Below, in pieces: positions 22,713 through 33,722 of a stretch of 64,000 nt of DNA. The notes below the pieces were generated by a model. It did not search any database. It saw only the letters and a program-made list of their open reading frames with translations, and was not told the DNA's origin. Source of the DNA: Notolepis coatsorum. Lineage: Eukaryota; Chordata; Actinopteri; Aulopiformes; Paralepididae. Location of the stretch: the NCBI GenBank assembly GCA_963971535.1, contig OZ020589.1, positions 87,309,796-87,373,795 of the forward strand, written 5' to 3'. Position 1 is the stretch's first letter, and each line of letters opens with the position of its first letter. The translations under genes were made by a program, and so were the position numbers.

Positions 22713-23623
22713 CACTTTAACTGCCGGAAGACGTGTTTAGGCGTCCTTCCCCGCCATGCTCAAGTTGCCGAAGACGCTGTAACTCGTCTTTGATATCAAT
22801 ATTTCAAAAATCTGTGATCGGATTCATATTTCCCATCCGCTGGCCTGAGACCCACCAAAAAGCCCCACTGAACCCTCTAGCGGTTCAAGAGCGCCATCTG
22901 GTGGCCGATCGGCCCAATCGCCTAACAGGAAGTTACTTGGACGATGTGCTGTTCTCCCATATTACTTCCGGGCACTCGGTAAAGGTCCCGGCACTCTAGC
23001 TCGTCACAATACATAGCGATCCGTTGCCAATAACTCGATAAACAACATGATTTGGACGTATATACCATTATACAACCTGGAAATGGACCGGGTATTCCAA
23101 CATCCCATAATAGGAAAATGTATACTCCACGCTCATCGCCCAACGGCGCGAGGAAGATACGGTAAGATTCAGCGTTATTTTTCAATGTCTTCTATACTAA
23201 CTGATCTGATGAACATTTGACCCACATTAGATGAATGGTATAACGCTGCCCACGGAATTATAAACGCCCCCTCGCCCATCCGGTCAACATCAGATGACGT
23301 GTAGTAACTTCCAGAAGTCCGTCCAGTTGGATTTTTTTATATCGCGCCGATTGCTATCAAACTGTATTTGATCATCAATATAATGCATTTGGGGCTATAA
23401 ATCACGTTCTGGATCATATTTTAGTATGAATATGTGAATGAAAAAGTTTAACGTTCATACACCCTGAACAATACATATAGGACATTGAATGGGCCCTAAT
23501 AATGGCAATTTAGCAATAGAATTTAAAAAGTTATAGCCCTGCAAAGAAGGGGAATTTCTCCATAGACAAATAGAGCTGGCAACCTATGGTATATCATGAA
23601 TTTAGCCTTAGGCAATCAAAGTG
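22713..23623 (-). mobile_element. TTAA element, family A copy 3 (reverse)
   Basis: The ends are CACTTTAACTGCC and GGCAATCAAAGTG, with TTAA at 22709-22712 and 23624-23627. Palindrome positions are 22731-22744 (ACGTGTTTAGGCGT) and 22774-22787 (ACGCTGTAACTCGT), both partly decayed. It is the most diverged A copy. Confidence 0.85.
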
Positions 23624-23627
23624 TTAA

Positions 23628-23931
23628 AGGGGGGCACTTCACCAAAAAACAATACTGTTTTATTAAGTATATATACTACAGCCAGTGACGTACAGTATAT
23701 ATTCCAAAACTGACATTGTTGCGGTTATATTTGGTTAGTGCTTCACTTCAAAGCTTGCAGCATGGATAATATCCCGACCGGCCACTGGCTTTGAACCTCC
23801 TGTCTACCTCTTCAGCCAGCCAATCATATAACCGGGATGGAGCAGTGAAATCTTACTAGAACACGCACCCATGACTATGTGATGCCTCGTTACTCAATAC
23901 ATCTGTGGTTCACTAGTTGAGAAAACCTTAG
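23628..23931. other. unassigned sequence
   Basis: No gene, tandem repeat or terminal repeat was recognised. Confidence 0.4.
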
Positions 23932-23946
23932 AAAAGGAAAGAGAGG

Positions 23947-24386
23947 TGGATTCGCCTGTTCGAATCCAGCTCACAGCTCCGGGGTTGTCACCAGCTTGGC
24001 TGGCCGTTCACACTAATACAATTGGCTGTATTAGAGGGTGGGAGAAGCTGGCGGGGTGGGTCCGGGTCGTTGTAAACAGTGACTCCTACAGTTCGGTCGG
24101 GGCGCCTGCTAAGCGCGGATAGGACCTGAGTGGGATAGTGTGATCCTTCCACACGCTACGCCCTCTCAGGGAGGATCCGCGCTGCCAGGTGAAAAGAAGC
24201 GGTTGATTGGCTGGACGTGTGTCGGAGGAAGCACGTGATAGCCTCCACTCTCCCAGATGATCTGACTGTGGGGGGTAAGTGCGCAGCGACCAGGAAGGGG
24301 ATTGGGAATTGGCATACGACTAACATTGGGATGGGAGAAAATCGTAGGAAAATGGAGGGGGAAAAAGATCAATAAAAAAATAAAAT
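23947..24386 (+). mobile_element. tRNA-derived SINE, slightly 5'-truncated
   Basis: It is flanked by a 15-bp duplication AAAAGGAAAGAGAGG (23932-23946 and 24387-24401). It starts inside the tRNA-like head and keeps a perfect B box GTTCGAATCC (23958-23967), but the A box is lost. The 3' end is A-rich (ATCAATAAAAAAATAAAATA). Relatives lie at 26723-27192 and 31940-32416. Confidence 0.8.
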
Positions 24387-24539
24387 AAAAGGAAAGAGAG
24401 GATCCGGCGGCCTGCAGCTTTGAAACTGTGAGCCAAGTCATATAACTAGAGTTACATTATTTCCATTGTTAAATATTTCTTTCACTTTGCTCCTCTTCAT
24501 TTGGAATGAAAGTGTTCAGGGAGAGAGACCTACAGTATA

Positions 24540-24922
24540 GGGCCTGTGAGAGGGGGATGTGAGAGGGGATGAGGTAGGGACTGGGCTGAGCTGTGAGAGG
24601 GGATGAGGTAGGGACTGGGCTGAGCTGGGCTGTGAGAGGGGATGAGGTAGGGACTGAGCGGGGCTGTGAGATGGGATGAGGTAGGCATTGGGCGGGGCTG
24701 TGAGGGGATGAGGTAGGGACTGGGCGGGGCTGTGAGATGAAATGAGGTAGGGACTGGGCGGGGCTGGGCTGTGAGAGAGGATGAGGTAGGGACTGGGCGG
24801 GGCTGGGCTGTCAGAGGGGATGAGGTAGGGACTGAGTGGGGCTGTGAGAGGGGATGAGGTAGGCATTGGGCGGGGCTGTGAGATGAAGTGAGATGAAATG
24901 AGGTAGGGACTGGGCGAGGCTT
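24540..24922. repeat. minisatellite, about 34-42-bp unit, about 10 copies
   Basis: The unit GATGAGGTAGGGACTGGGCG followed by GGGCTGTGAGAGGG is repeated with length variants. Pro/Ser-rich minus-strand ORFs are artefacts. Confidence 0.9.
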
Positions 24923-24924
24923 AC

Positions 24925-24963
24925 CTCTGGTTCAGCTCCTCCTCTACAGACTTCAGAAGGCTC
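24925..24963 (-). CDS. candidate host exon (39 bp), weak
   Basis: On the minus strand, CTACCAG| precedes and CCAGAG|GTAAG follows a 39-bp open segment. In one frame it reads SLLKSVEEELNQR, a coiled-coil-like peptide; another frame reads EPSEVCRGGAEPE. The donor is a strong consensus; the acceptor lacks a good pyrimidine tract. The first frame needs two bases from the previous exon. That does not match the one base left by the candidate exon at 34540-34591, so another exon would have to lie between them. It abuts a minisatellite. Gene not identified. Confidence 0.3.
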
Positions 24964-25448
24964 CTGGTAGGAGTACACACACACACACATACACACATTA
25001 GAACCCTCAATAAGATACTGCTAATCACAATACTAACATATGTAGTAAAATGATGAATTAACATGTGAAAATAAACTAAATGAATGAGTAAAAAGCTATG
25101 AATCAATGCCACAATGAAATGTAATGCCTTTCAATAACATCATTACATAGTCCTTCATATGAGACTTGAAATAGTCCAGTGAAACACTTCCTAATACCAG
25201 CTGTCATAACTATATATCAATAAAATATTGTGGGCGTCAATACTATACAAGTACTATATAGTATCCTAATTTTGTGTGCAAAATAAAAGACATGTTGTGA
25301 AAAAAATTATCAGTACTACTTTTATATTCGTTTGGGCAAATTAAATTAAATAGATTGTTAACCAATTGGTAATTAATACCAGTGGTACCAGACTGTAAAT
25401 GTCTGGTATTGCTGCGACTTGAGAACTTTCTGTTGATCTTCACTAAAA
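24964..25448. other. unassigned AT-rich sequence
   Basis: A short CA run lies near 24977-24997. Nothing else was recognised. Confidence 0.4.
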
Positions 25449-26075
25449 TGGTAAATGGCTGCATTTATACTTTTTACAATTTGTTCCTCACACTTTACCC
25501 ATTCACTCACACATTCACACCCCGACGGCAATTAGGGGTTAAGTGTCTTGCTCAAGGACACTTCGACACGCTGCCCGGGAGGAGCAGGAATCAAACCGGG
25601 AACCTCCAGATTACCAGACGACTGCTCTACCCAGGGGCGGACCTAGCACATTTGGCGCCCTAGGCGAGATTCACCACTGCGAGATTTTTTTATGGCTTTT
25701 GCCTCTTCATAGTTCTCTAACGTTAGTCTTTCTTTCCTCAACGCTCAATTCTATAAACACTTGACCGATACCCATCAATGCACAGCGCTCTAGCATGTTC
25801 TGACTGTGAACACCTAAAGCTGAGGCTCAGACCGACCGACCGTTTTAGATTTTTGGCTCATTTTCCCTTATGTTAGAATTTTTTTTATGTAAAAATAATG
25901 GTTGCAGATATAGAGGGGAGCGCCAAAACTGCACAGAGAAAAAAAAATGTAAAAAAAACTTTTTTTTTTTTTTTTTTTGGCGCCCCCCTCTGGGTGGCGC
26001 TCTAGGCGACCGCCTATATCGCCTGTAGGAAGGTCCGCCCCTGGCTCTACCTCCCGAGCCACTGTCGGACTAACA
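25449..26075 (+). mobile_element. teleost interspersed repeat Q (copy 2), split by a hAT
   Basis: GTAAATGGCTGCATTTATAC, CATTCACTCACACATTCACA and GTGTCTTGCTCAAGGACACT are hallmarks of a very common fish repeat. It continues after the hAT with CTCCCGAGCCACTGTCGGA. Confidence 0.7.
25632..26043 (+). mobile_element. hAT miniature element
   Basis: The ends CAGGGGCGGACC and GGTCCGCCCCTG are perfect inverses. The 8-bp duplication GCTCTACC is perfect (25624-25631 and 26044-26051). Length 412 bp; the same end type as 18017-18878. Confidence 0.92.
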
Positions 26076-26149
26076 TAATGGGGTATGACTGTAATATAGT
26101 GTGTCCAACAATCACTAGTTACCGCTGCCTTCATGAGCGGCAGATATGT

Positions 26150-26352
26150 TTTTTTTTTTCAACCTCCTTGAAACGTAAAAGTCGCATGAAAGTCGCATGA
26201 CTGTTCAGACTGAGGTTGCATTGCAAATAAGCTGACCTGTATCTGATTTAGGCACACATTATGAAAGTGGCCCAAATCAGAATTGAAAAGACGCACATGA
26301 GCAAAGATATCAGATTTGGGCCACTTTCATCTGCAGTCTGAGCGTAGCCTTT
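26150..26352 (-). mobile_element. interspersed repeat Z (copy 2, inverted)
   Basis: GATTTGGGCCACTTTCATCT and CTGCAGTCTGAGCGTAGCC mirror 16593-16795. Confidence 0.55.
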
Positions 26353-26722
26353 GACAGTGGTGGAAAGTAACTAAGTAATTTTACTCAAGTACTGTACTTA
26401 AGTACAATTTCAAGCTACTTGTACTATATGTTGTGAGTATTTTCTTTTTAGGAAACTTTATACTTTTACTCCACTACATTTCAAGGGAAATATTGTACTT
26501 TTTACTCCACTACATTTATTTGAACCCATCAGTTACTAGTTACTTTGAAGAAAAGGATTTTGCATAGAAAACATAATATAATACAAAATATAAAATGTAT
26601 AAAGATTATATACTTTCACATTTGAAGCCTGTCAACTTCAAGAGGACGTAATCTGCGCAGGACCACATACCACTTTAGCATAACCTTTAATCAGAGCAGC
26701 ATAACTGGACCACATACCACTT

Positions 26723-27192
26723 TTTTTTCTTTTTTTTGCCTGATTTTTCTATTTTTCTCCCCATCCCAAATTTTGTTGTTGTTATGCCAATTCCCCCCCT
26801 CCCCTACCTGGTTGTTGTGCGCATGTTCCTCCTACTGGTCGGTACAATGGAACCCTGAAGTCCACCACACACTTCCTCCGACACATGTGGAGACAGCCAG
26901 TGGCTCTCTTCTCACCTGGCAGCGAGGACTCTCATTGGTGAAGCGTAACGTGTGGGAGGTCACGCTGCCTTCACCATTTCCTGCCTTTCGCTGAGCAGGC
27001 GCCCAGACCTGACCTGTAGGCGCCGCTGTCCACAACGCCAGATTACCACCCTCGACTTCCCTCCCGCTAACTCAGCCAAACGAGTTAGTATGACGATCGG
27101 CCCAAGCCGTAGGCAATGCTGACTCCGGGAGTCGAGACTGCAGCCTCTTGCATTGGTGACGAGCGCAATCTCCGCTACGCCATCAGACCGCC
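26723..27192 (-). mobile_element. tRNA-derived SINE, nearly full length (antisense)
   Basis: It is flanked by a 17-bp duplication TGGACCACATACCACTT (26706-26722 and 27193-27209). Read on the minus strand it starts GGCGGTCTGATGGCGTAGC, with an A-box-like TGGCGTAGCGGAGA (27169-27182) and a B-box-like GTCTCGACTCC (27128-27138). It ends in an A-rich tail. Confidence 0.85.
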
Positions 27193-27329
27193 TGGACCAC
27201 ATACCACTTTAACATAACCTTTAATCAGAGCAGCATAACCGGGCCACATACCACTACAACCTACAGTATAGAGGTCAATGGATACGCAAACGCCATGTAG
27301 AATGTGTACTTCCACTTTAGATACTTAAA

Positions 27330-28328
27330 ACCTGTTAATCTGTAATTGGGGGACCCTGCTTTTCTTGATCATAAATCGATCAATAGAGACCATATTAGAT
27401 CCCCAATTATCATATCCCGGGGTATCATTGGAAAGCCACACTCATTGGCTACAACCCTGTTGAGATTTTCGAGATCGCCAAATGATTGACGGAGCTAGAG
27501 CCCCCGGAGGTCGGGGGTGGTAATGTGTACTTTGGCGCACGCCTCACATATCGGAATGTAACTCGAGAACTGCTGAACGGATTTTGTCACCTGAAAGGGC
27601 AATTGACAGGCAACAAATAGGGCTTTAATTCTATCTATATATTGTATTAAAAGAAATGCACACCCGAGCCGCTAGATGTCGGCAAAGTGGCGCTTCGCGA
27701 ATCGTCCTCATGAGGGCCCACATGTGGGCCCTTGGATGTTATGTTTTTTTCTTTTTTTTGTAAAGACCATAACCCTATAAAAACAGCAGTCAAAGTGTAT
27801 ATTTTCATTTTTACCAATGTTTTATAAGATTGACTGAAAATAAGAATTTATCGGAAAAACGCTAATTATATCTCTTTTATCGTAAAACCGTGAGGAAATG
27901 ACTAAATCCAGATTTAACCCTGCCATTGGAAAGAGGAGCATTTTCCCTATCCATAGATGTATGATTTGGCCATAATAAGGTCAAGTTCAAGGTCAAATAT
28001 GAATTTATAATTAAAATGGATTATCATTTATTACTGTATCTACAAATCCAAAATCAAAAGAACTTCCATGTTTTCATGGTGTTATTCACCGGCACAGATG
28101 CAAAAATTAATCATAATTTATATTCTCCTTTTTTTCATTACAATTTACTCAAGCCTAGTAACAGCCACAATATTTCTGACACTGTAAATACATACCCCCA
28201 GGTCCCTAGATGTTCCTAGATACCAATAACATGCAAATTGACCATGTAGAAGTGGAGCAATCTTCCATTTACATTTACATTAGGCATGTACCTTTAGGCG
28301 AAATTTCAGAAAATAGGGCTACAGCTTA
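27330..28328. mobile_element. insertion of unknown type inside the miniature element
   Basis: Host-element sequence breaks at GATACTTAA and resumes at GTACATTCAATA. The right part (about 28130-28245) is repeated at about 49700-49797 (TTTACTCAAGCCTAGTAACA), around the gypsy insertion. The left edge follows TTAA; the right edge is TTAG. It is possibly another TTAA element; no ORF was recognised. Confidence 0.45.
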
Positions 28329-28469
28329 GTACATTCAATAAAAAATACTTCTCTACTTTTACTTAAGTATAATTTGAATGGAGGATGTTTACTTTTACCA
28401 GAGTACTCACTTATCTGAGTATTTCAACTTTTACTTAAGTAAAGGAACTGTGTACTTCTTCCATCACTG

Positions 28470-29558
28470 GCCTTTGACGAGCCCTGGTACCTTTTTTTCC
28501 CCGTCTATGGCAGAAAATGAACAGTGTTTTCCTTTTCCTTTGCTAGCCCTAAACGGCCACATGTCGCAGAGAGCGCACTGACACTGGTCACCTGATCTGC
28601 AATGCTAAGCTATTTTTGGCTAGCGGTTTTAACCGCCACTTTGAAATTCCAAATCATTCTCAGAGAGAGAAATGTATATTAGAAGGCCTTGTTCACTGGA
28701 ACCACAGCCTGCATGAACCACAGACGAAGCTCGGAACGCTCTATTAATAGTCCATTCATTTTCCTATGGCTGCAGGAGATTGTGGAGAGATGAGAGCAGC
28801 CGGGAATTTACCAACCGTGAGAGGTCTATTGACAGTTTTGAACATAGATGATAGTGGATGATATTAAAATAGAGGCGCTTATTAAATCTTCCTCCAAGAC
28901 CTTTTGAGTGCCTAGATAGAGTATTATCCACCCGCAACAGCTTCCCACTTTGTATTTACTGTATACTATTATGCGGCACACACAAGTACCTATTGTTCAA
29001 ATTGAAAATAAAACAACATTCTATCTGATGATTAGCCTATTTTCTGTTGTGGATAGTGTGCAGACTAATACATCCATTAATTCAGAACACTGAACTTTGC
29101 ACTTTGTTTAAATTTTTCTTGGTCTGGTGCGGATTGGAGTTTAGTAACGTATTGCCTGATGTGTGGCCAGAAATAGCAACCCTTCCCCCTATCCCCATTC
29201 AATTCCAACCGACACACGTCAGACCAAATAATATTTTTAACAAAGTGCAATACAAAGCAGGTTTTCAGATGACACAACGTGGTGTTTTACAGATTCTACC
29301 TTTAAGTTGAGCATGTATTTTATATGGTTTAAGGTTATGGTTGGAGGCTGAGGAAAGAATGCAAGTCGAAGCAATATCCCCGACGTTGGCCTAGTGAAAC
29401 GTGTGTGCAGGAGCTGGTGGCCAGGATGTAGAGCAGCCAGAGTGCTGACTGTGCCTCCATCTGTTCACTCCTCTCACTCCTGTGTCACTCCATCTGGGAG
29501 TATGTGCGGGTAAACACATAGCATTTATACACTAGTATGTGTACATCCACGAGCATAG
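28470..29558. other. unassigned sequence
   Basis: Apart from one small minus-strand ORF at 29335-29460, I see no gene or repeat structure. Confidence 0.4.
29335..29460 (-). CDS. small ORF with a signal-peptide-like start (unrecognised)
   Basis: The minus-strand ATG at 29460 opens 41 codons beginning MEAQSALWLLYILATSSCTH, a short polar start followed by a hydrophobic core, as in a signal peptide. The remainder is unremarkable and no convincing splice donor follows. It could be a first coding exon on the same strand as the other candidate exons, or chance. Confidence 0.2.
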   Translation of the reverse strand: MEAQSALWLLYILATSSCTHVSLGQRRGYCFDLHSFLSLQP

Positions 29559-29559
29559 G

Positions 29560-30165
29560 CATCGTGTCTGTGCATGTTCTTGTTTTAGCATTTGTGTGTT
29601 CTTGTATTAGCATGCGTGTGTTCTTGTTTTAGCATGTGTCATCTTGTTTTAGCATGTGCATGTTCTTGTTTTAGCATGCGTGTGTTCTAGTTTTAGCATG
29701 TGTGTTCTAGTTTTAGCATGTGCATGTTCTAGTTTTAGCATGTGCGTGTTCTAGTTTTAGCATGTGCATGTTCTTGTTTTAGCATGTGCGTGTTCTAGTT
29801 TTAGCATGTGTGTTCTTGTTTTAGCACGTGCATGTTCTAGTTTTAGCATGTGTGTGTTCTTGTTTAAGCATGTGTGTGTTCTGATCTTAACATGTGTGTT
29901 CTTGTTTTAGCATGTGCATGTTCTAGTTTTAGCATGTGTGTGTTCTGATCTTAACATGTGTGTGTTCTTGTTTTAGCATGTGCATGTTCTAGTTTTAGCA
30001 TGTGTGTGTTCTTGTTTAAGCATGTGTGTGTTCTGATCTTAACATGTGTTTGTTCTTGTCTTAGCATGTGTGTTATGATCTTAACATGTGTGTGTTCTTG
30101 TTTTAGCATGTCTGTCTTCTTGTTTTAGCATGCGTGTCTTCTTGTTTTAACATGTGTGTGTTATG
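29560..30165. repeat. minisatellite, about 20-23-bp unit, about 27 copies
   Basis: The unit TGTTCTTGTTTTAGCATGTG has variants TTCTAG and CTGATCTTAAC. A higher-order alternation of variants is visible around 29840-30060. Confidence 0.93.
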
Positions 30166-30654
30166 GTGTTTTAAAATCAGCTGATGTAATAATATCAAAT
30201 GCAAAGTCTTGCTTCTCTTGTTGTTTTGAGACACTGAAACTGATAGCAGCAAGGGAGCTAGAATGACCCTAGTTGTATTACATTACATATTTAGGGGTTC
30301 AGATTTCTTCTGATCTTTCCTCGTCAACAAATACACATAGCATGGACATTTCTGAATGTTTACAGATGCACTATTGAAAAAGTATTTTGACTAGTTCTGC
30401 AACAGTCTGGTATGGCAATCAGTAAATACAATAAAATAACCTTCTACTTCTAGTCAGATGGTGGTTATGATGTGGCTGGATGTTTAGACACATCTTCAGA
30501 TACACTGGCAACCTCCTGGTTTGGGAATAGCACAGCACAAGACCGTAGCAGACTACAGAGAGTGGCCCGTTCAGCCGGACGCACAATTGGAGGGGGGCTT
30601 CCCACTCTCCAAGAAATTTACAACAAGCGGTGCATGGGTAAGGCTAAGAGAATA

Positions 30655-30881
30655 CCGTAATTTCTCTAATAGTAACCGGTATTCAATTAAAAACCGGGTC
30701 TCTATTAATGACCGGGTGCGCTGTTGAGCTAAGCAATTATAAGCCGGCCTCCTAATACAAGCCGGGTATATTTTGTTATTGTTGTTATATGCTGGCCTGG
30801 CTGTGCAGTAAATACCATATAATGGTATGGTGTTAATGTTTACCAAGAGAGTAAGCCTACCTCAGAATTGTATAAAACGAA

Positions 30882-30974
<93 letters not shown>

Positions 30975-31255
30975 CCAGTATTGTGATTGCACTATTATAC
31001 TTTATTTTACTTTTTTTGACCACCTGTAATTGCACTGTTTACTACCGTATTTCATACAGTACTTGGTTTCAATAAATGAACCCAGTACATTTGACTGGGT
31101 TCAAACTGACACAAAATGTTGATTTATTCATTATGATCTGTTTGAAAATTAGAAATATAGGCCTCTCTCTTATACATGCCTCCTCCTAATACAAGCCTGG
31201 TATCCGCTACAGTTGAAACAAATACAAGCCGGGGTTACTATTAGAGGAATTACGG
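30655..31255 (+). mobile_element. TA-flanked MITE (Tc1/mariner-like), 601 bp
   Basis: The inverted ends CCGTAATTTCTCTAATAGTAA and TTACTATTAGAGGAATTACGG lie between TA 30653-30654 and TA 31256-31257. No ORF of note. The interior holds a long (TTA)n array. The end type resembles the element at 48168-48674. Confidence 0.85.
30884..30972. repeat. (TTA)n microsatellite
   Basis: About 30 uninterrupted TTA triplets inside the MITE. Confidence 0.97.
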
Positions 31256-31584
31256 TAATCAAAGACTCCAGCCACCAAAACAACTGCCTCTTTGAACTGC
31301 TGCGGTCAGGCAAGCGATACCGGAGTCTCATGGCAAGCACAGAGAGACTAAGAAGAAGCTTCTATCCTCAGGCCATCAGAATGCTAAATGATAATAACAC
31401 TATGTAATAACCATCAAATGCACTCACAGCACACACATCCACACACACACACTCACTTTAAACAAACAACTCACTGCAGCACCCACTTTACCCACTTTAG
31501 AACACCTAAACACACCTATATTTATTGGTAAAGAATTTGCACTACAACCCATACCTCATTACACCTTACTGCCTGCCTAGGACC

Positions 31585-31838
31585 AGGCTTAAAACCAGGG
31601 GAGATAGAGCCTTTGCTGCTGCTGCCCCCTGACTCTGGAACAGACTTTTTATCTAATTTTCTTGTCTCTTTTATTGCACTTTGCCCTTGCTTTCTTATAT
31701 GTACTGTACTCTACCTTTTTTGTAATTCTAGTGTATTTTTATTGCATTGTATGTGTTTTTACCATGTTGTGACGCACTTTGGTTTGGCTGTTAGTCATTT
31801 GTAAATGTGCTATATAAATAAAACTGACTTGACTTACT
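31585..31838 (+). mobile_element. L2-like LINE 3' fragment
   Basis: It has a decayed reading AFAAAAP(stop)LWN, matching the APRLWN block at the end of L2-type RT. It then has a 3' UTR ending AAATGTGCTATATAAATAAA and ACTGACTTGACTT, typical of fish L2 3' ends. Confidence 0.65.
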
Positions 31839-31939
31839 GTAAATTGTACCTAAATTGTACCTCATCCCATTTCTGCATTGTACTGTATAGTATATAGTAA
31901 CTCAGTTACTTTTCTACTCTGCATTGTACATTGTATATA

Positions 31940-32416
31940 TATTTTTTTGGTCCACTTTTTCTCCCATTTTCTATATTTTCTCCCATCCCAATTTCGTATC
32001 ATCCAATTCAACCCTCCCCTGTCACGAACGCTGTTTCTTGCCTCCCACAAGCCGGCTGCAATGTGGACTAAGTCATACATAGCACAAGTCCCCTCCGGTA
32101 CTTGAGGTAACAGCAGTCGCATCTTTTCACCTGCGCAGCTCGATCTCTCAGTGGAGAGGAGTAACGCGTGGGAGGCTCACGCTGCCCCCGACACTTCCTG
32201 ATTCTACTGCGCAGGCGCACCAACCGACCTGTAGGAGTCGCTGTCCACAACGGCCGATCCCCACCCATCAGTTTCCCACCCCCTAATACGGCCAATGTGT
32301 ATTAGTATGAACGACCAGCTAAACTGAAAGCAATGTGGAGCGCTGGGCTCGAACAGGCGAGCCCAGCGTCTCCGCATTTGTGGCGAGCGCCTTGCCCACT
32401 ACGCCACGTAGCCGCC
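31940..32416 (-). mobile_element. tRNA-derived SINE, full-length head (antisense)
   Basis: On the minus strand it begins GGCGGCTACGTGGCGTAGTG, with A box TGGCGTAGTGGGCA (32393-32406) and B box GTTCGAGCC (32346-32354) about 40 bp apart, a tRNA-like spacing. The body matches 23947-24386 and 26723-27192. It ends in an A-rich tail near 31945. This is the best-preserved promoter of the three copies. Confidence 0.85.
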
Positions 32417-32611
32417 ACGCATATATGTATATATTGAACACTTTTGTCTATGTACTTGACTTCTATTTTATACTTACTATACTTATTTTATACTTATCTA
32501 TTTTTATCTAGCACAATCTCTGGAGCAAAACAGAAAGAAGCATTTTATATAAAAGTATTCTGTACTTCTGTATGACAACTAATAAAGAAACTTGAAACTT
32601 GACAATGGCAG

Positions 32612-32693
32612 TGGTGAATTGTACCAGAGTACTCATTTATCTAGGTATTTATACGTTTACTTAAGTAAAGGAACTGTGTACTTCTTCCACCAC
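32612..32693 (+). mobile_element. fragment of the hAT-type miniature element
   Basis: ACCAGAGTACTCATTTATCT to CTTCTTCCACCACTG matches the right end of 1399-1958. Confidence 0.75.
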
Positions 32694-32950
32694 TGGGTAT
32701 ATCTGCTCTACTGGTTCCAACGTGGGAGAAGAGATGTCCCTCAATTATCATCCTGAGCATCTTGAACAAGAGGGTTGCAGCACGGAACTAATCTCTGTGA
32801 CCAGAGAGGACTAAACGACTGGTAAGACTTTATTTGAATAATTATTATGTAACCATATAATATACAGTACATATATATACACAGGGCACGAAATAAACTT
32901 TTTGACTCACCGGCCACTGGCGGGTAGATGGGAAAAATCTACCCGCCAAG

Positions 32951-33456
32951 TAGGGCTGTCCCCGACTAAGGATTTGGATGGTCGACTAGGATTGGCCAAA
33001 ATTCGCCGTTAGTTATTGGTCGACTTAAAAAAAAAAAAAAAAAAAATTACATTTTTTTATTTTTTTTTTATCATTCCATTTGGGCTGTGGGGGTGCTTAA
33101 TGTCTGAAGGAGTCGACTGAAGGCTTCTTGTCCTCTGAAAAAGCATGCAATTGGTCCACTGATGGATACATCTTGATATTTGTCTAGTATAGTGTGTTCA
33201 TTAGATGGGTGAAATCCTCTTTCAGTGCCTCTGTGCCTGTTTTCGTAGGCAGTTAGCCTCTGGTATGCGTGCCATTAGCGTTAGCCACGCTTCTATGCCT
33301 CTTTTCTTTTGAAAAAAATGATAAAAAAAAAATATAAAAAAAATAAATATTAATATATATATATTTTTTTATTATATTCGACTAAGAGGTTGGCCAGTCG
33401 ACTACGGCCCCTTTCGACCGATTAGTCGACTAATCGATTAATAGGGGTCAGCCCTA
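32951..33456 (+). mobile_element. hAT miniature element (inner)
   Basis: The ends are TAGGGCTGTCCCC and GGGGTCAGCCCTA, with a perfect 8-bp duplication CCGCCAAG (32943-32950 and 33457-33464). GTCGACTA/TAGTCGAC motifs occur near both ends. Length 506 bp. Confidence 0.92.
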
Positions 33457-33607
33457 CCGCCAAGCATATTTCTTATCAGACAATTTTTTTTGAATAAAAT
33501 ATATATATTATATAATCATACTTGTAGTTGTATTATCTGCGAGACATCGCCACCACGCAACAAGTCTAAATGCTCGCTATCTGCAAACAGCTCCACCGTC
33601 TGTGTGT

Positions 33608-33722
33608 ATACTCGAGTAGCCTCCAGCTCCAGCAAGGATTCTCCGGCGCTGCAGCTGGACCCTATACTCGAGTAGCCTCCAGCTCCAGCAAGGATTCTCC
33701 GGCGCTGCAGCTGGACTCTATA
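33608..33722. repeat. 56-bp direct duplication
   Basis: TACTCGAGTAGCCTCCAGCT through GCTGCAGCTGGAC occurs twice head to tail with almost no difference. Confidence 0.9.

Larger units (their letters stand above)
26355..28469 (+). mobile_element. hAT-type miniature element, copy 3, with two insertions
   Basis: The ends are CAGTGGTGGAAAGTAAC and CTTCTTCCATCACTG, with a perfect 8-bp duplication GCCTTTGA (26347-26354 and 28470-28477). A SINE (26723-27192) and about 1 kb of unrelated sequence (about 27330-28328) sit inside it. Confidence 0.85.
30472..31410 (+). pseudogene. Rex1-like LINE ORF2 C-terminus, split by a MITE
   Basis: Before the insertion the frame reads WFGNSTAQDRSRLQRVARSA and GGGLPTLQEIYNKRCMGKAK. 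After it, DSSHQNNCLFELL, KRYRSLMASTERLRRSFYPQ and AIRMLNDN follow. These are the C-terminal blocks of Rex1/CR1-type non-LTR reverse transcriptases. The MITE sits between the KR and IKD codons. Removing it with one TA restores an uninterrupted frame, so the ORF end was open when the MITE landed. The stop is near 31405. The catalytic RT core is missing (5' truncation). Confidence 0.75.
30440..32605 (+). mobile_element. Rex1-like LINE, 5'-truncated and broken by insertions
   Basis: The C-terminal end of the RT ORF is followed by a 3' UTR that ends ...CTAATAAAGAAACTTGAAACT near 32600. It is interrupted by a TA-flanked MITE (30655-31255), an L2-like fragment (31585-31838) and a SINE (31940-32416). 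Confidence 0.72.

Noticed and set aside
23958-23967. A tRNA gene at GTTCGAATCC
   Set aside because: The B box is part of a SINE with target duplication and A-rich tail; no cloverleaf or A box remains there.
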